Translations under genes and position numbers: made by a program | NCBI GenBank assembly: GCA_027037055.1 | Contig: JALWBR010000038.1 | Coordinates: 1 to 64,000, forward strand | From: Aquificales bacterium | GTDB lineage: Bacteria; Aquificota; Aquificia; Aquificales; Aquificaceae | DNA length: 64,000 bases | Direction of reading: 5' to 3' | The notes under the pieces: generated by a model | Databases searched by the model: none | Told to the model about the DNA's origin: nothing | The model's input: the letters and a program-made list of their open reading frames with translations, nothing else | Shown here: piece by piece, positions 26,186 through 34,337 of the stretch | Position numbering within the stretch: the stretch's first letter is position 1 | How the letters are laid out: each line of letters opens with the position of its first letter

Positions 26186-27099
26186 AAGACTTCTGATTTC
26201 ACCTTGAACAGATTAAGTATGATATCCACGGGATCTTTTTCTTCCTGTTCCATGGCGAAGGCGGCATAGATGGCTATATCTTGAAACTTCATAGGTTTTA
26301 CGGGCTCTACAGATATCTTTATGAACTTTCCCTTTTCAATAAAGTATTTTATGTCGCTAAGCACCTTTCTGTGGGAAGGGTTATCCGTTTTACTCATCGT
26401 TTCATCAAGGGATTTCTTTATGTTTGCTTTAAATTCTTCGGGCGTTAATCCTTTATCCTTCGCCAAGTACTTTATAAATCTGTCTCTGAAATCCCTATCT
26501 TCATAAGAAAAACCTATCCTGAACAGCTTGAGTGATCCGAGTTCTGACATCATACCAACCATTTCCTCTTCTGTTAGTTCCTTCTTTTCATCAATTTTTT
26601 CCCAGAAACTTGGATCAAAGTTGCCTACATCCACAAAGAAGTCTAAGGAGAAGGCGGGATGTACTATAAGCTTGAAACTTTTTATACTTGCTTTATTTTC
26701 CTTTTTGTTCGCTTCCATATCAATATAGAGATCAAATCTTGTATCCTTATAATCAAGCTCTTTAAAGAAGTTGAGTATTTTGAGATATTCTTTTTTGTTT
26801 TGACCCTCAACCACCTTTAGGTCCTTCATGAGGATGACAAAATTAAAGGGATCATCATATCGGTACACTATCACCTCTTCCGCGAGGAAAGTGTTCTCCT
26901 CGTTATGTATAAACAGCTTCTTTATCCTTATGTTTCTGTCAATCAGCGAAAATTCAACATCCTCATATTCCACATCTCCGCTTTTTGTGAAATCATCTAT
27001 TATTTTTTTTACCTTTCTCTCCATATACTTATCAAGGGCGAATATGCCTATGATAATGATACATATAATTATTACTACCGGGATTATTATCTTTTTCAC
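26182..27099 (-). CDS. Membrane-anchored protein of unknown function
   Basis: 305 residues, GTG start 2 bp after the stop of the methyltransferase gene. Residues 1-22 are one very hydrophobic helix rich in Ile/Val ('[19 protein letters not shown]'), so the protein is an inner-membrane-anchored periplasmic protein or has an uncleaved signal. '[20 protein letters not shown]' after the anchor resembles the opening of AsmA-like/DUF748-type lipid-transport proteins, but the rest does not let me confirm this. The C-terminal half is acidic and helical ('[16 protein letters not shown]', '[16 protein letters not shown]'). No function is proposed. Co-directional with the upstream methyltransferase gene. 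Confidence 0.7.
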   Translation of the reverse strand: MKKIIIPVVIIICIIIIGIFALDKYMERKVKKIIDDFTKSGDVEYEDVEFSLIDRNIRIKKLFIHNEENTFLAEEVIVYRYDDPFNFVILMKDLKVVEGQNKKEYLKILNFFKELDYKDTRFDLYIDMEANKKENKASIKSFKLIVHPAFSLDFFVDVGNFDPSFWEKIDEKKELTEEEMVGMMSELGSLKLFRIGFSYEDRDFRDRFIKYLAKDKGLTPEEFKANIKKSLDETMSKTDNPSHRKVLSDIKYFIEKGKFIKISVEPVKPMKFQDIAIYAAFAMEQEEKDPVDIILNLFKVKSEVF

Positions 27100-27101
27100 C
27101 C

Positions 27102-27758
27102 CTACACCCTCACACCAATTATTATAAGCACAGCACCCCCCAGTTTTACCGCTTTTTTCCTTGCGGCAAATCCGTGTCTTTCAAGCTCTTCCCTGATCTG
27201 ATCATAAGTAAGGCTATTTTCAAGGGAGTGGATGAAGAAATCCCACTTGTCCTTACCGAAAATAAGAATACCAGCCGGTTTAAGGATGGTTCGGGAAAGA
27301 AATTTAAGGAAGTCCGTAAGAGCTGTCTTATTAATATCAAGTATTCCTATCCTACCCCCTTCCTTGAGAACCCTGCGCGCTTCTTCTAAAAACCTGTCCC
27401 TGTCGGTAAGGTGTCTGTAAACGAGGGAAAGGGTTATAGTATCCACCTTCTCATCTCCTATGGGCATGTTTTCCGCGTCCGCCACCATAAAGTGACAATC
27501 CTTGCACTTGGGGACAGCCAACCTTAGCATCTCATAGGATAGGTCCAAACCTACAACCGTTTTGTATCCCATCCTTTTACCCTTTACCGCCACCTCACCC
27601 GTGCCCGTACCTACATCTATGAGCACTTCTCCCTTATCCGTATATTCAAGCAATTCCCCTTGCCAGCTGTGGATCCTGCGTAGGGTTACAGCGGATAGGA
27701 ATCTGTCATAAATTCCGCTGACGGAGGAGAAAATATCTCCTATGACCCTCTTATTCAT
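27102..27758 (-). CDS. UbiE/MenG-like class I SAM methyltransferase
   Basis: 218 residues. 'MNKRVIGDIFSSVSGIYDRF' followed by 'LSAVTLRRIHSWQ' resembles the N-terminus of quinone C-methyltransferases. Motif I is 'VLIDVGTGTGEVAVKG', then 'VVGLDLSYEMLRLA', 'DAENMPIGDEKVDTITLSL' and 'EEARRVLKEGGRIGILD'. The UbiE motif 'LRNVTD' reads 'YRHLTD', so the substrate (menaquinone/menathioquinone precursor or other) is uncertain. I start at ATG 27758, exactly 6 nt after a TATAAT. An upstream extension in the same frame would read through the antisense of the cobalamin riboswitch and was rejected. Confidence 0.8.
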   Translation of the reverse strand: MNKRVIGDIFSSVSGIYDRFLSAVTLRRIHSWQGELLEYTDKGEVLIDVGTGTGEVAVKGKRMGYKTVVGLDLSYEMLRLAVPKCKDCHFMVADAENMPIGDEKVDTITLSLVYRHLTDRDRFLEEARRVLKEGGRIGILDINKTALTDFLKFLSRTILKPAGILIFGKDKWDFFIHSLENSLTYDQIREELERHGFAARKKAVKLGGAVLIIIGVRV

Positions 27759-27764
27759 ACTGAC

Positions 27765-27772
27765 ATTATAAT
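27765..27772. promoter_or_regulatory. Palindromic ATTATAAT, double -10 for the methyltransferase gene and the B12 operon
   Basis: The octamer gives TATAAT on the plus strand (27767-27772, predicting a start near 27779, just before the riboswitch) and TATAAT on the minus strand (27770-27765, predicting a start at 27758, the A of the ATG). Same design as the lptB/bioH gap. Confidence 0.55.
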
Positions 27773-27784
27773 ATTCCTTAGAGG

Positions 27785-27976
27785 TTAGGTTTTGGGATGG
27801 CGGTGGGTGTCCGGGAAGTCCGGTGAAAATCCGGCCCTGACCCCGCAGCCGTGAGCAGGGAAGCCGAAAGGCGCCGAAGCCCATAAGCCACTGGCGGAAA
27901 CGGTCTTAAGGCTGTTCCGTCGGGAAGGCGGGCGGAGGTTAAACCCTGCGAGGCGGAAGACCGGCCCACCGCTGCT
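27785..27976 (+). ncRNA. Cobalamin (adenosylcobalamin) riboswitch
   Basis: The conserved B12-box elements appear in order: 'GTCCGGTGAAAATCCGGC' (27818-27834), 'CCCCGCAGCCGTGAGCAGGGAAGCC' region, the core 'AGCCACTGG' (27886-27894) and the 3' 'GGCGGAAGACCGGCC' (27952-27966). The closing helix GCGGTGGG/CCCACCGC (27800-27807/27965-27972) is perfect. Binding of coenzyme B12 normally lowers expression of the downstream genes, which here encode B12 uptake proteins and ribonucleotide reductase. The element is far richer in G+C than its surroundings. Confidence 0.96.
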
Positions 27977-27980
27977 CAGA

Positions 27981-28010
27981 ACCAAACCCTCGGGGGTGAA
28001 AGGGTTTGGT
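27981..28010 (+). promoter_or_regulatory. Riboswitch expression-platform hairpin enclosing the btuF start codon
   Basis: A perfect 10-bp stem, ACCAAACCCT (27981-27990) with AGGGTTTGGT (28001-28010), and a 10-nt loop CGGGGGTGAA. The loop holds the Shine-Dalgarno-like GGGGG, and the 3' arm contains TTG 28006-28008, the only start codon available to btuF in its frame. No U-tract follows, so this is a translational rather than a transcriptional switch. The G-rich loop may pair with a riboswitch loop when B12 is bound (inference). Confidence 0.7.
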
Positions 28011-28722
28011 AGGGTTAATAATTTTACTTATCTTACTAAATGGGCTTACTCTTGGTTGTCCGAGGATTGTAAGCTTAGCCCCTTCAGTTACGGAGACTGT
28101 TGAATATCTGGGTAAGGGTGAGTGTATAGTAGCTACAACGGTCTATTCAAAGGACCGAAGGGAAAAGATAGGGGGGCTTGTTGATCCCGATGTTGAAAAG
28201 ATAATAAGACTAAAACCTGATATAGTTATATCCTCAACCCTAACACCGGGGGACAAAATAAAAGCATTAGAAGGTGCGGGTATAAAGGTAGTTGTCCTTA
28301 GGTGGGACACGCTCGGGGATATTGAGAAGAATATAAGGATTATAGGCAAAATCCTCGGTGTAAAGGACGCGGAGAAGAAAGCAAAGCTTTTCAAGGAAGC
28401 ACTAAGCTCTGAGGAGAAGAAAAAGGGAAGCGCCCTTATATTCGTAGGGTGCAAGGAGCTTATAGTCGCGGGGAAGGGGACTTACCTCTCCGATATTTTT
28501 GAGATGAAAGGTTTTAAAAATCTTGCCACCCGCGAAGGCTGGTACAGGATAAACCTTGAGTATATCTACAAGGTCAAGCCCGATTTCATATTCACCTTCT
28601 GTGATCTGACTGTTAGGTTGCCTGAGCAAATTAAGGTAGTAAGGATTACTTCTGATAGGTTATTGAAGCCTTCTCCCTTTGTTATTTACGCTTTGAGAGA
28701 GATAGGGAGGACCCGTAGGTGA
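28006..28722 (+). CDS. btuF: Cobalamin ABC transporter substrate-binding protein BtuF
   Basis: 238 residues beginning with a TTG inside the riboswitch hairpin. The N-terminal hydrophobic stretch 'VGLIILLILLNGLTLGC' ends in a plausible lipobox (LTLGC), which would tether the protein to a membrane. The mature part begins 'PRIVSLAPSVTETVEYLG', the standard BtuF/FhuD-type (class III) binding protein opening, with 'KPDIVISSTLTPGDKIKALE' and a long backbone helix. The B12 riboswitch and the following permease/ATPase genes define it as the B12-binding component. Its stop overlaps the next gene by 4 bp. Confidence 0.88.
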   Translation: MVGLIILLILLNGLTLGCPRIVSLAPSVTETVEYLGKGECIVATTVYSKDRREKIGGLVDPDVEKIIRLKPDIVISSTLTPGDKIKALEGAGIKVVVLRWDTLGDIEKNIRIIGKILGVKDAEKKAKLFKEALSSEEKKKGSALIFVGCKELIVAGKGTYLSDIFEMKGFKNLATREGWYRINLEYIYKVKPDFIFTFCDLTVRLPEQIKVVRITSDRLLKPSPFVIYALREIGRTRR

Positions 28723-29606
28723 TTATTATCTTGATTCTGTTGGCGGTTTTGTTGTTTCTGCTTTTTACCTTTTACGGAAATCCTAACTCATACATCGTGG
28801 AAAACCTGAGGGTACCGAGGAATACTGTTGCCTTCCTCTGCGGAGGCGGTCTCGCTTTGAGCGGGGCTGTATATCAAACGGTACTTAAAAATCCCCTTGC
28901 GGAACCTTATATCCTTGGGGTTGCGGGCTTTATACTTTTGGGCTATACGATAGGTAAGCTGTTAAGGGCTGAAGAAATAGGCTTGGCACTGTCTTCGGCT
29001 TTGGCGGTACTGTCTGTTATGTATATATCAAAAAGACTGCCACCCAAACACATGCTGTTGGTTGGTGTGGGCGTTAATGCCTTCAGCGTTTCCGCTATAT
29101 TAGTGCTTTACTCCTTTCTTGATCCATACAGTCTTAAGGAATCTGTTACTAAGACGATAGGGGTTGTGCCTTATGTAAGTATATGGGTTGTTTCTATTAT
29201 TTCACTTATAACCCTTCTTATATTTTCCCTGCTTATGTTAAGATCAAGGAATCTTGATCTTCTCAGCGTCGGTGAGCTTGAAGCGATCTCCTTCGGTGTT
29301 AATCCTTTAAGGGAGAGGGTTATTTCCCTTGTGTTAACAACTGTTCTGACCGCCATATTTGTTTCACTTGTGGGTTTGGTAGGTTTCATAGGACTCGTAG
29401 TTCCTCATATTGTGAGATTTATCCATTCTTCCGTTCACTCAAAGGTGCTTCCCCTGTCCTTTCTTGTCGGAGGTATTATCTTCATGGGATCGGATTTCCT
29501 TGCGAGGACGGTTATATATCCCGCGGAGATCCCCGCAGGTGTTTTCTCTTCCTTAATGCTTTCACCCTTGTTTATCGGTGTGGTGTGGAGGTTAAGGCAT
29601 GATTGA
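28719..29606 (+). CDS. btuC: Cobalamin ABC transporter permease BtuC (FecCD family)
   Basis: 295 residues, GTG start, nine or ten hydrophobic helices. The family motifs 'LRVPRNTVAFLCGGGLALSG' and 'AVYQTVLKNPLAEPYILGVA', 'LGVNPLRERV'-like 'SFGVNPLRERVISLVLTTVL' and 'VGLVGFIGLVVPHIVRFIHS' identify a FecCD/BtuC permease; 'GFIGLVVPH' is the coupling region to the ATPase. At 295 residues it is shorter than most (320-340), with a shortened N-terminus of a single helix before the first motif. It overlaps btuF by 4 bp and btuD by 8 bp. Confidence 0.92.
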   Translation: MIIILILLAVLLFLLFTFYGNPNSYIVENLRVPRNTVAFLCGGGLALSGAVYQTVLKNPLAEPYILGVAGFILLGYTIGKLLRAEEIGLALSSALAVLSVMYISKRLPPKHMLLVGVGVNAFSVSAILVLYSFLDPYSLKESVTKTIGVVPYVSIWVVSIISLITLLIFSLLMLRSRNLDLLSVGELEAISFGVNPLRERVISLVLTTVLTAIFVSLVGLVGFIGLVVPHIVRFIHSSVHSKVLPLSFLVGGIIFMGSDFLARTVIYPAEIPAGVFSSLMLSPLFIGVVWRLRHD

Positions 29607-30276
29607 GGTTTACAACTTGTATGTAAAAAAGGGTGAGAGGGAAGTGCTTAATGGTGTGTCAATGGAGGTTGAGAGGGGTGAGACGGTTGTTCTTATAGGA
29701 GAAAACGGCTCAGGGAAAACTACACTCATAAGGGCTATAACTGGACTGGAGGATTATAAGGGTGAAATATACATAGATGGTGTGGAACCTGAAAAGGGTG
29801 GAAAGGAAAAAATATCCGTTCTGAGTCAGGATTTTAATCCTATAGCTTACCTGAAGGTTTCGGAGATTATAGGATTTTGCGATTCTGTGGATGAGGAGGT
29901 AATAAAGGAGTTGGGGCTTAATGGTATATTTAGTAGCAGGATCGGAAATCTTTCCGGCGGTGAGAGAAGGCGGGTAGGTATAGGCTTTGCGCTTATGAAT
30001 GATCGCCCTTATATAATTCTGGATGAGCCCACCGCAAACCTTGATATATCCTACATCAACAGGCTTATAAGCCTTCTAAGAAGGAAGGTTGAAGAGGGTA
30101 AGGGGTTATTAATAGCTACCCACGATCTCTTCTTCGGAAGGGAGGTGGGTGACAGGTTTGTATTTTTGAAGGATGGTAAGGTTGCGTATATAACGAATGA
30201 AAAAGGCTTTAACTATGCCTGTACGAAGGTTTTCGGGACGAACATGTACACGGAGGTAATGAAGAGGTGCGTATAG
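29599..30276 (+). CDS. btuD: Cobalamin ABC transporter ATP-binding protein BtuD
   Basis: 225 residues. Walker A 'GENGSGKTTLIRA', Q-loop 'VLSQDFNPIAYLKVSEI', signature 'LSGGERRRVGIGFALM', Walker B 'YIILDEPTANLDISYIN' and H-loop 'LIATHDLFFGREVGDR' are all intact. It energises the BtuC permease dimer. Shorter than typical siderophore/B12 ATPases (about 250). Overlaps the permease gene by 8 bp and the following binding-protein gene by 10 bp, so all are translationally coupled. Confidence 0.92.
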   Translation: MIEVYNLYVKKGEREVLNGVSMEVERGETVVLIGENGSGKTTLIRAITGLEDYKGEIYIDGVEPEKGGKEKISVLSQDFNPIAYLKVSEIIGFCDSVDEEVIKELGLNGIFSSRIGNLSGGERRRVGIGFALMNDRPYIILDEPTANLDISYINRLISLLRRKVEEGKGLLIATHDLFFGREVGDRFVFLKDGKVAYITNEKGFNYACTKVFGTNMYTEVMKRCV

Positions 30277-31025
30277 TCTGCCTTGCACCGGAGATAATAC
30301 CCATAATCAATGATTTGGGGGCTATAAACAGGGTTGTAGGAGGTGTTTACTACGGAGGGAGGTGGGAATTTAGAAGGGTGGGTACATATACAAAATGCAA
30401 TAAGGAAGAGATAAAGGCTTTAAAGCCTGATATCATATTCACTTCCACTTACTTGCAGTCGCAAATGGCGAAGGAGCTTGCCTCTGAAGGGTTTAATGTT
30501 GTTCATTTTAACCCCTTATCCCTGGGTGATATTCCGCTGACTGTAAAAACGGTAGGAGAGATCATAGGAAGAATTAGGGAGGCGGAGGTGATAATAAATA
30601 GGTGGTATGATACCATTGAAGAGATAAGGGGTATGTCCGCGTATGTAGGCGGAGTAAGGGTTTACTTTGAAGAATGGGATGATCCTCCCATATCGTGTGT
30701 AAGGTGGGTTTCAGAGGGTATTGAGCTTGCGGGGGGTGTTGATGTATTCAGAGATCTAAGGAAAGAAAGGGCTGAAGAGAGGATTGTTGATCCTATGGAG
30801 GTGGTAAGGAGAAAACCGGAGGTCATATTTGTCTCTTGGTGTGGTAAAAGATTTAAAAGGGAGAAACTGATGGAAAGGAAAGGTTGGGAAAATATACCTG
30901 CGGTAAGGGAGGGCAGGATTTTCAGAGTAGAACCTGAATATATTTTGCAACCTAATCATAGGGTTTTGGTAGGAATAAAAAAGATTCAGAGTGTTTTAAT
31001 GGAGGTAAGCCATGCTTGTTGTTAA
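30267..31025 (+). CDS. BtuF-like cobalamin-binding protein without signal peptide
   Basis: 252 residues, GTG start with a GAAGAGG just upstream, inside the end of btuD. It begins directly with '[20 protein letters not shown]', the same class III binding-protein opening as btuF but without any signal sequence or membrane anchor, so it should remain in the cytoplasm. '[20 protein letters not shown]', '[20 protein letters not shown]' and '[13 protein letters not shown]' are BtuF-type. A cytoplasmic B12-binding or trafficking protein is the simplest reading; the function of such paralogues is not established. Its end overlaps nrdA by 14 bp. Confidence 0.72.
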   Translation: MRIVCLAPEIIPIINDLGAINRVVGGVYYGGRWEFRRVGTYTKCNKEEIKALKPDIIFTSTYLQSQMAKELASEGFNVVHFNPLSLGDIPLTVKTVGEIIGRIREAEVIINRWYDTIEEIRGMSAYVGGVRVYFEEWDDPPISCVRWVSEGIELAGGVDVFRDLRKERAEERIVDPMEVVRRKPEVIFVSWCGKRFKREKLMERKGWENIPAVREGRIFRVEPEYILQPNHRVLVGIKKIQSVLMEVSHACC

Positions 31026-33309
31026 GAGGGGTGGAAGGCTTGAGGAACTGGATATAAACAAGATAAGGGTTGTACTTCAATTTGCGTGCAAGGGTCTTGA
31101 TGTAGATCCCTTAGAACTTGAAGCGGATGCACATATACAGTTTAAAGACGGTATAACAACTGAGGAGATACAACAGCTTTTAATAAGGACGGCAGCGGAA
31201 AAGATATCTCCCGAAAAGACAGATTGGCAGTATGTGGCTGCCAGATTGCTCGTGTACGATCTTTACAAGAAGGTATCAAGGGTGAGGGGATACGCCATTA
31301 AGGAGTCTGATGGAACCTTCCAGCCTTATGACAAGGGTGGGTTTTATGAGTTTATTAAAAAATATGTAGAAAAAGGTATATACGGGGAATATTTGTTAGA
31401 GAAATATAAGGAGGATGACATAAGAAAACTGGGTGAAGCTATTCGTGAAGATAGGGACCTTCTTTTCAACTATACGGGATTGAAGGTTTTAACAGACAGG
31501 TACCTTGTTAGGGATGAGGACGGAAGGATAATTGAGCTTCCCCAAGAGATGTACATGCTCATTGCCATGACCATAGCCATCCCCGAAGGAGAAAGGAAGG
31601 TTGAGTATGCTTTAAAATTTTACGAAGTCCTCTCTCAGCATAAAGTTTCCCTTGCCACGCCGACCCTCATGAATGCGAGAAGACCCCATACACAGCTTTC
31701 AAGCTGTTTTGTTCTGACCGTTGAAGACGATCTCTATGACATATTTGATAATATTCAAAAGGCTGCACAGATCTCCAAGTTTGCTGGAGGACTGGGTATA
31801 TACCTCGGTAAAATAAGGGCTTCCGGTGCTCCGATAAGGAAGTTCAAAGGGGCTTCATCAGGTGTTGTACCCGTTATAAGGGTTATAAATGATGTTATGA
31901 CCTATGTGGATCAGCTCGGGATGAGGAAGGGAAGTGCATCAATTACCCTTGATATATGGCATAAGGACATCCTTGATTTCCTTGAGGTGAAAACGAATAC
32001 GGGAGACGAAAGGAAGAAAGCCCATGATATACACCCCGCGGTAAGCATACCGGACATATTTATGAAGAGGTTGAAGGAAAGAAAGAAATGGACCCTATTT
32101 GATCCTTATTACACTAAGAATGTAAGGGATGGCAAAAACCTTGAAGATTTTTACGGTGAGGAGTTTGAGGAGCTTTATATAAAGCTGGAGAAGGAGCTTC
32201 CCCCCGAAGCTAAAAGGGAGGTTGATACCTTTGAACTGTGGAAGAGGCTTATAACCGTAGCCTTTGAAACAGGAGAACCCTATGTATTCTTCAGGGATTC
32301 TGCTAACAGGTTAAATCCTAATAAACATGCGGGAATGGTTTATTCAAGCAACCTCTGTATGGAGATTGTGCAGAATATGTCCCCTACGGTTCAAAAGGGT
32401 TGTGAGCTTGACAGGACTACGGGAGAGATAGTATGCAGGAAGAAGGCGGGTGATGTGGTTGTTTGTAATCTGGGGTCTGTTAACCTTGGAAAGGTGCATA
32501 CGGAGGAGGAGATAAGTAAAACCTTGCCACTTCTTGTCAGAATGCTTGACAATGTAATAGAACTTAACTACTACGCTGTTCCAGAAGCAGAATATACAAA
32601 CAAGCGTTACAGGGCAATAGGTATAGGTGTTTCAAATTACCATTATTGCCTCGTTAAGCACGGTATAAGATGGGAGTCGGAGGATCACCTTAAATTCGCG
32701 GATAGACTCTTTGAGCTTATAGCCTTTTACGCACTGAAGGGAAGTCTTGAGCTTGCTAAGGAGAGGGGCAAGTATTCTCTATTTGATGGGTCGGACTGGA
32801 GTAAGGGTATATTCTTCGGAAGATCTATTGAGGATATAGAAAGGGATAGCGAAAGGAACGGAAACAATCTTCCGTGGAGGGAGCTTTATGAGGATATAAA
32901 GGAGAACGGTATAAGGAACGCCTACCTGCTTGCCCTGATGCCTACGGGTTCAACATCCCTCATAATGGGAGCAACCCCTTCCGTTGATCCTATCTTTGCC
33001 AAGTATTACAAGGAAGAGAATATGAGCGGTATACTTCCTCAGGTTCCTCCAGAGGTTGACAGGTTCTTCTGGCATTACAAATCCGCCTATCTTATAGATC
33101 AGAGGTGGAGTATTGAAGCTGCTGCGGTAAGACAGAAATGGATAGATCAATCCCAGTCTCTGAATCTTTTTATAGATCCAGAAAATATAGACGGTCCCAC
33201 CCTTGCGAGCCTTTACGAGCTTGCATGGGAGAGGGGCCTTAAGACCGTTTATTATTTAAGATCAAAGTCAAAAACTGAAGTGGAGGAGTGTGAGTCATGC
33301 TCGACCTGA
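31012..33309 (+). CDS. nrdA: Class I ribonucleoside-diphosphate reductase alpha subunit
   Basis: 765 residues. An N-terminal ATP-cone ('[20 protein letters not shown]') gives dATP control. The catalytic barrel has '[20 protein letters not shown]' (C232, first of the redox pair), 'NLCMEIVQN' with the radical cysteine region, '[12 protein letters not shown]' and '[20 protein letters not shown]'. The C-terminal shuttle pair is C760-ES-C763 ('EECESCST'). It reduces ribonucleotides to deoxyribonucleotides and needs the iron protein NrdB, not B12. No intein interrupts it. It sits inside the B12-riboswitch operon, overlapping genes on both sides (14 and 13 bp). Confidence 0.97.
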   Translation: MLVVKRGGRLEELDINKIRVVLQFACKGLDVDPLELEADAHIQFKDGITTEEIQQLLIRTAAEKISPEKTDWQYVAARLLVYDLYKKVSRVRGYAIKESDGTFQPYDKGGFYEFIKKYVEKGIYGEYLLEKYKEDDIRKLGEAIREDRDLLFNYTGLKVLTDRYLVRDEDGRIIELPQEMYMLIAMTIAIPEGERKVEYALKFYEVLSQHKVSLATPTLMNARRPHTQLSSCFVLTVEDDLYDIFDNIQKAAQISKFAGGLGIYLGKIRASGAPIRKFKGASSGVVPVIRVINDVMTYVDQLGMRKGSASITLDIWHKDILDFLEVKTNTGDERKKAHDIHPAVSIPDIFMKRLKERKKWTLFDPYYTKNVRDGKNLEDFYGEEFEELYIKLEKELPPEAKREVDTFELWKRLITVAFETGEPYVFFRDSANRLNPNKHAGMVYSSNLCMEIVQNMSPTVQKGCELDRTTGEIVCRKKAGDVVVCNLGSVNLGKVHTEEEISKTLPLLVRMLDNVIELNYYAVPEAEYTNKRYRAIGIGVSNYHYCLVKHGIRWESEDHLKFADRLFELIAFYALKGSLELAKERGKYSLFDGSDWSKGIFFGRSIEDIERDSERNGNNLPWRELYEDIKENGIRNAYLLALMPTGSTSLIMGATPSVDPIFAKYYKEENMSGILPQVPPEVDRFFWHYKSAYLIDQRWSIEAAAVRQKWIDQSQSLNLFIDPENIDGPTLASLYELAWERGLKTVYYLRSKSKTEVEECESCST

Positions 33310-34337
33310 TGACAAGGAAAAGGATTTTTAATCCGGAAGGTGACAGGGAGGTTGACAAGAGAAGGATAATAGGCGGTAACCCCACCAACATAATAGAGCT
33401 TAACAATGTAAGGTACAGATGGGCTTACGATCTTTACAGGACAATGGGCATATCCAACTTCTGGATACCTGACGAGATAGCCATGATGGAAGATAAAAAG
33501 CAGTACGAGAGCCTACTGTCGCCTTATGAAAAAAGGGCTTATGAACTTGTTCTCTCCTTCCTTATAGCCCTTGACTCCTTTCAGGTTGATATGTTAAAGG
33601 AATTTGGAAGATACTTTACCGCACCAGAGGTTGTTATGTCCGTTACCGCTCAAGAGTTTCAGGAATCAATACATGCTTACTCTTATCAGTACATCCTTGA
33701 AAGCGTTGTTGATCCCGTAAAGGCGGACGAGGTTTACAACTACTGGCGGGAGGATGAAAGGTTACTTGAGCGAAACAGTGTTATAGCGGAAGTTTATAAC
33801 AACTTTATAGAGAAGCCCACCGAAGAGAACTTTATAAAGGCAATTTTCGGCAATTATGTATTGGAAAGCCTATACTTTTATTCGGGCTTTGCCATATTCT
33901 ACACCCTCGGAAGACAGGGAAAGATGACTAACACCGTTCAACAGATAAAGTACATAAACAGGGATGAGCTTACCCATGTTACACTGTTCAGAAATATTAT
34001 CCATTCTGTGAAGGAGGAGAATCCCGATTTCTTTCCTCCTGAGATGGTAAACTGGATATATGAGTTCTTTAAATTTGCCACATATAAGGAGATAGAGTGG
34101 GGCAAGTATGTTACGGGGGGTCAGATATTGGGTATAAATGACATACTTATAGAAAGGTACATAAAATATCTGTGCAATTTGAGGCTTACACAGATAGGGT
34201 TGGATCCTTTGTTCCCCGAGATAACGGATAATCCCATGAAGTGGATAGATGAGTTCAGAAAGATAAATAATACAAAGACTGATTTCTTCCAGAGAAAACC
34301 GCAGACCTATTCAAAGGCAAGTGAATTAAAATGGTGA
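33297..34337 (+). CDS. nrdB: Class I ribonucleoside-diphosphate reductase beta subunit
   Basis: 346 residues. Di-iron ligands are D93 ('ALDSFQ'), E123 and H126 ('[10 protein letters not shown]'), E190 ('LESLYFY'), E224 and H227 ('RDELTH'). The radical Tyr corresponds to Y130. It generates the tyrosyl radical passed to NrdA. In Aquifex aeolicus the beta subunit gene is reported to carry an intein; this gene is uninterrupted. It overlaps nrdA by 13 bp and btuB by 7 bp, placing it inside the B12-sensing transcription unit. Confidence 0.96.
   Translation: MLDLMTRKRIFNPEGDREVDKRRIIGGNPTNIIELNNVRYRWAYDLYRTMGISNFWIPDEIAMMEDKKQYESLLSPYEKRAYELVLSFLIALDSFQVDMLKEFGRYFTAPEVVMSVTAQEFQESIHAYSYQYILESVVDPVKADEVYNYWREDERLLERNSVIAEVYNNFIEKPTEENFIKAIFGNYVLESLYFYSGFAIFYTLGRQGKMTNTVQQIKYINRDELTHVTLFRNIIHSVKEENPDFFPPEMVNWIYEFFKFATYKEIEWGKYVTGGQILGINDILIERYIKYLCNLRLTQIGLDPLFPEITDNPMKWIDEFRKINNTKTDFFQRKPQTYSKASELKW

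Noticed and set aside
27759-27985. Open frames on the minus strand across the riboswitch (including an extension of the methyltransferase)
   Set aside because: They are Arg/Pro-rich antisense translations of a G+C-rich structured RNA and have no family resemblance.
27981-28012. Reading the B12 leader hairpin as a Rho-independent terminator
   Set aside because: The stem is followed by AGGGTTAATAATTT without a run of T immediately after the stem, and it contains the start codon, so translational control fits better.
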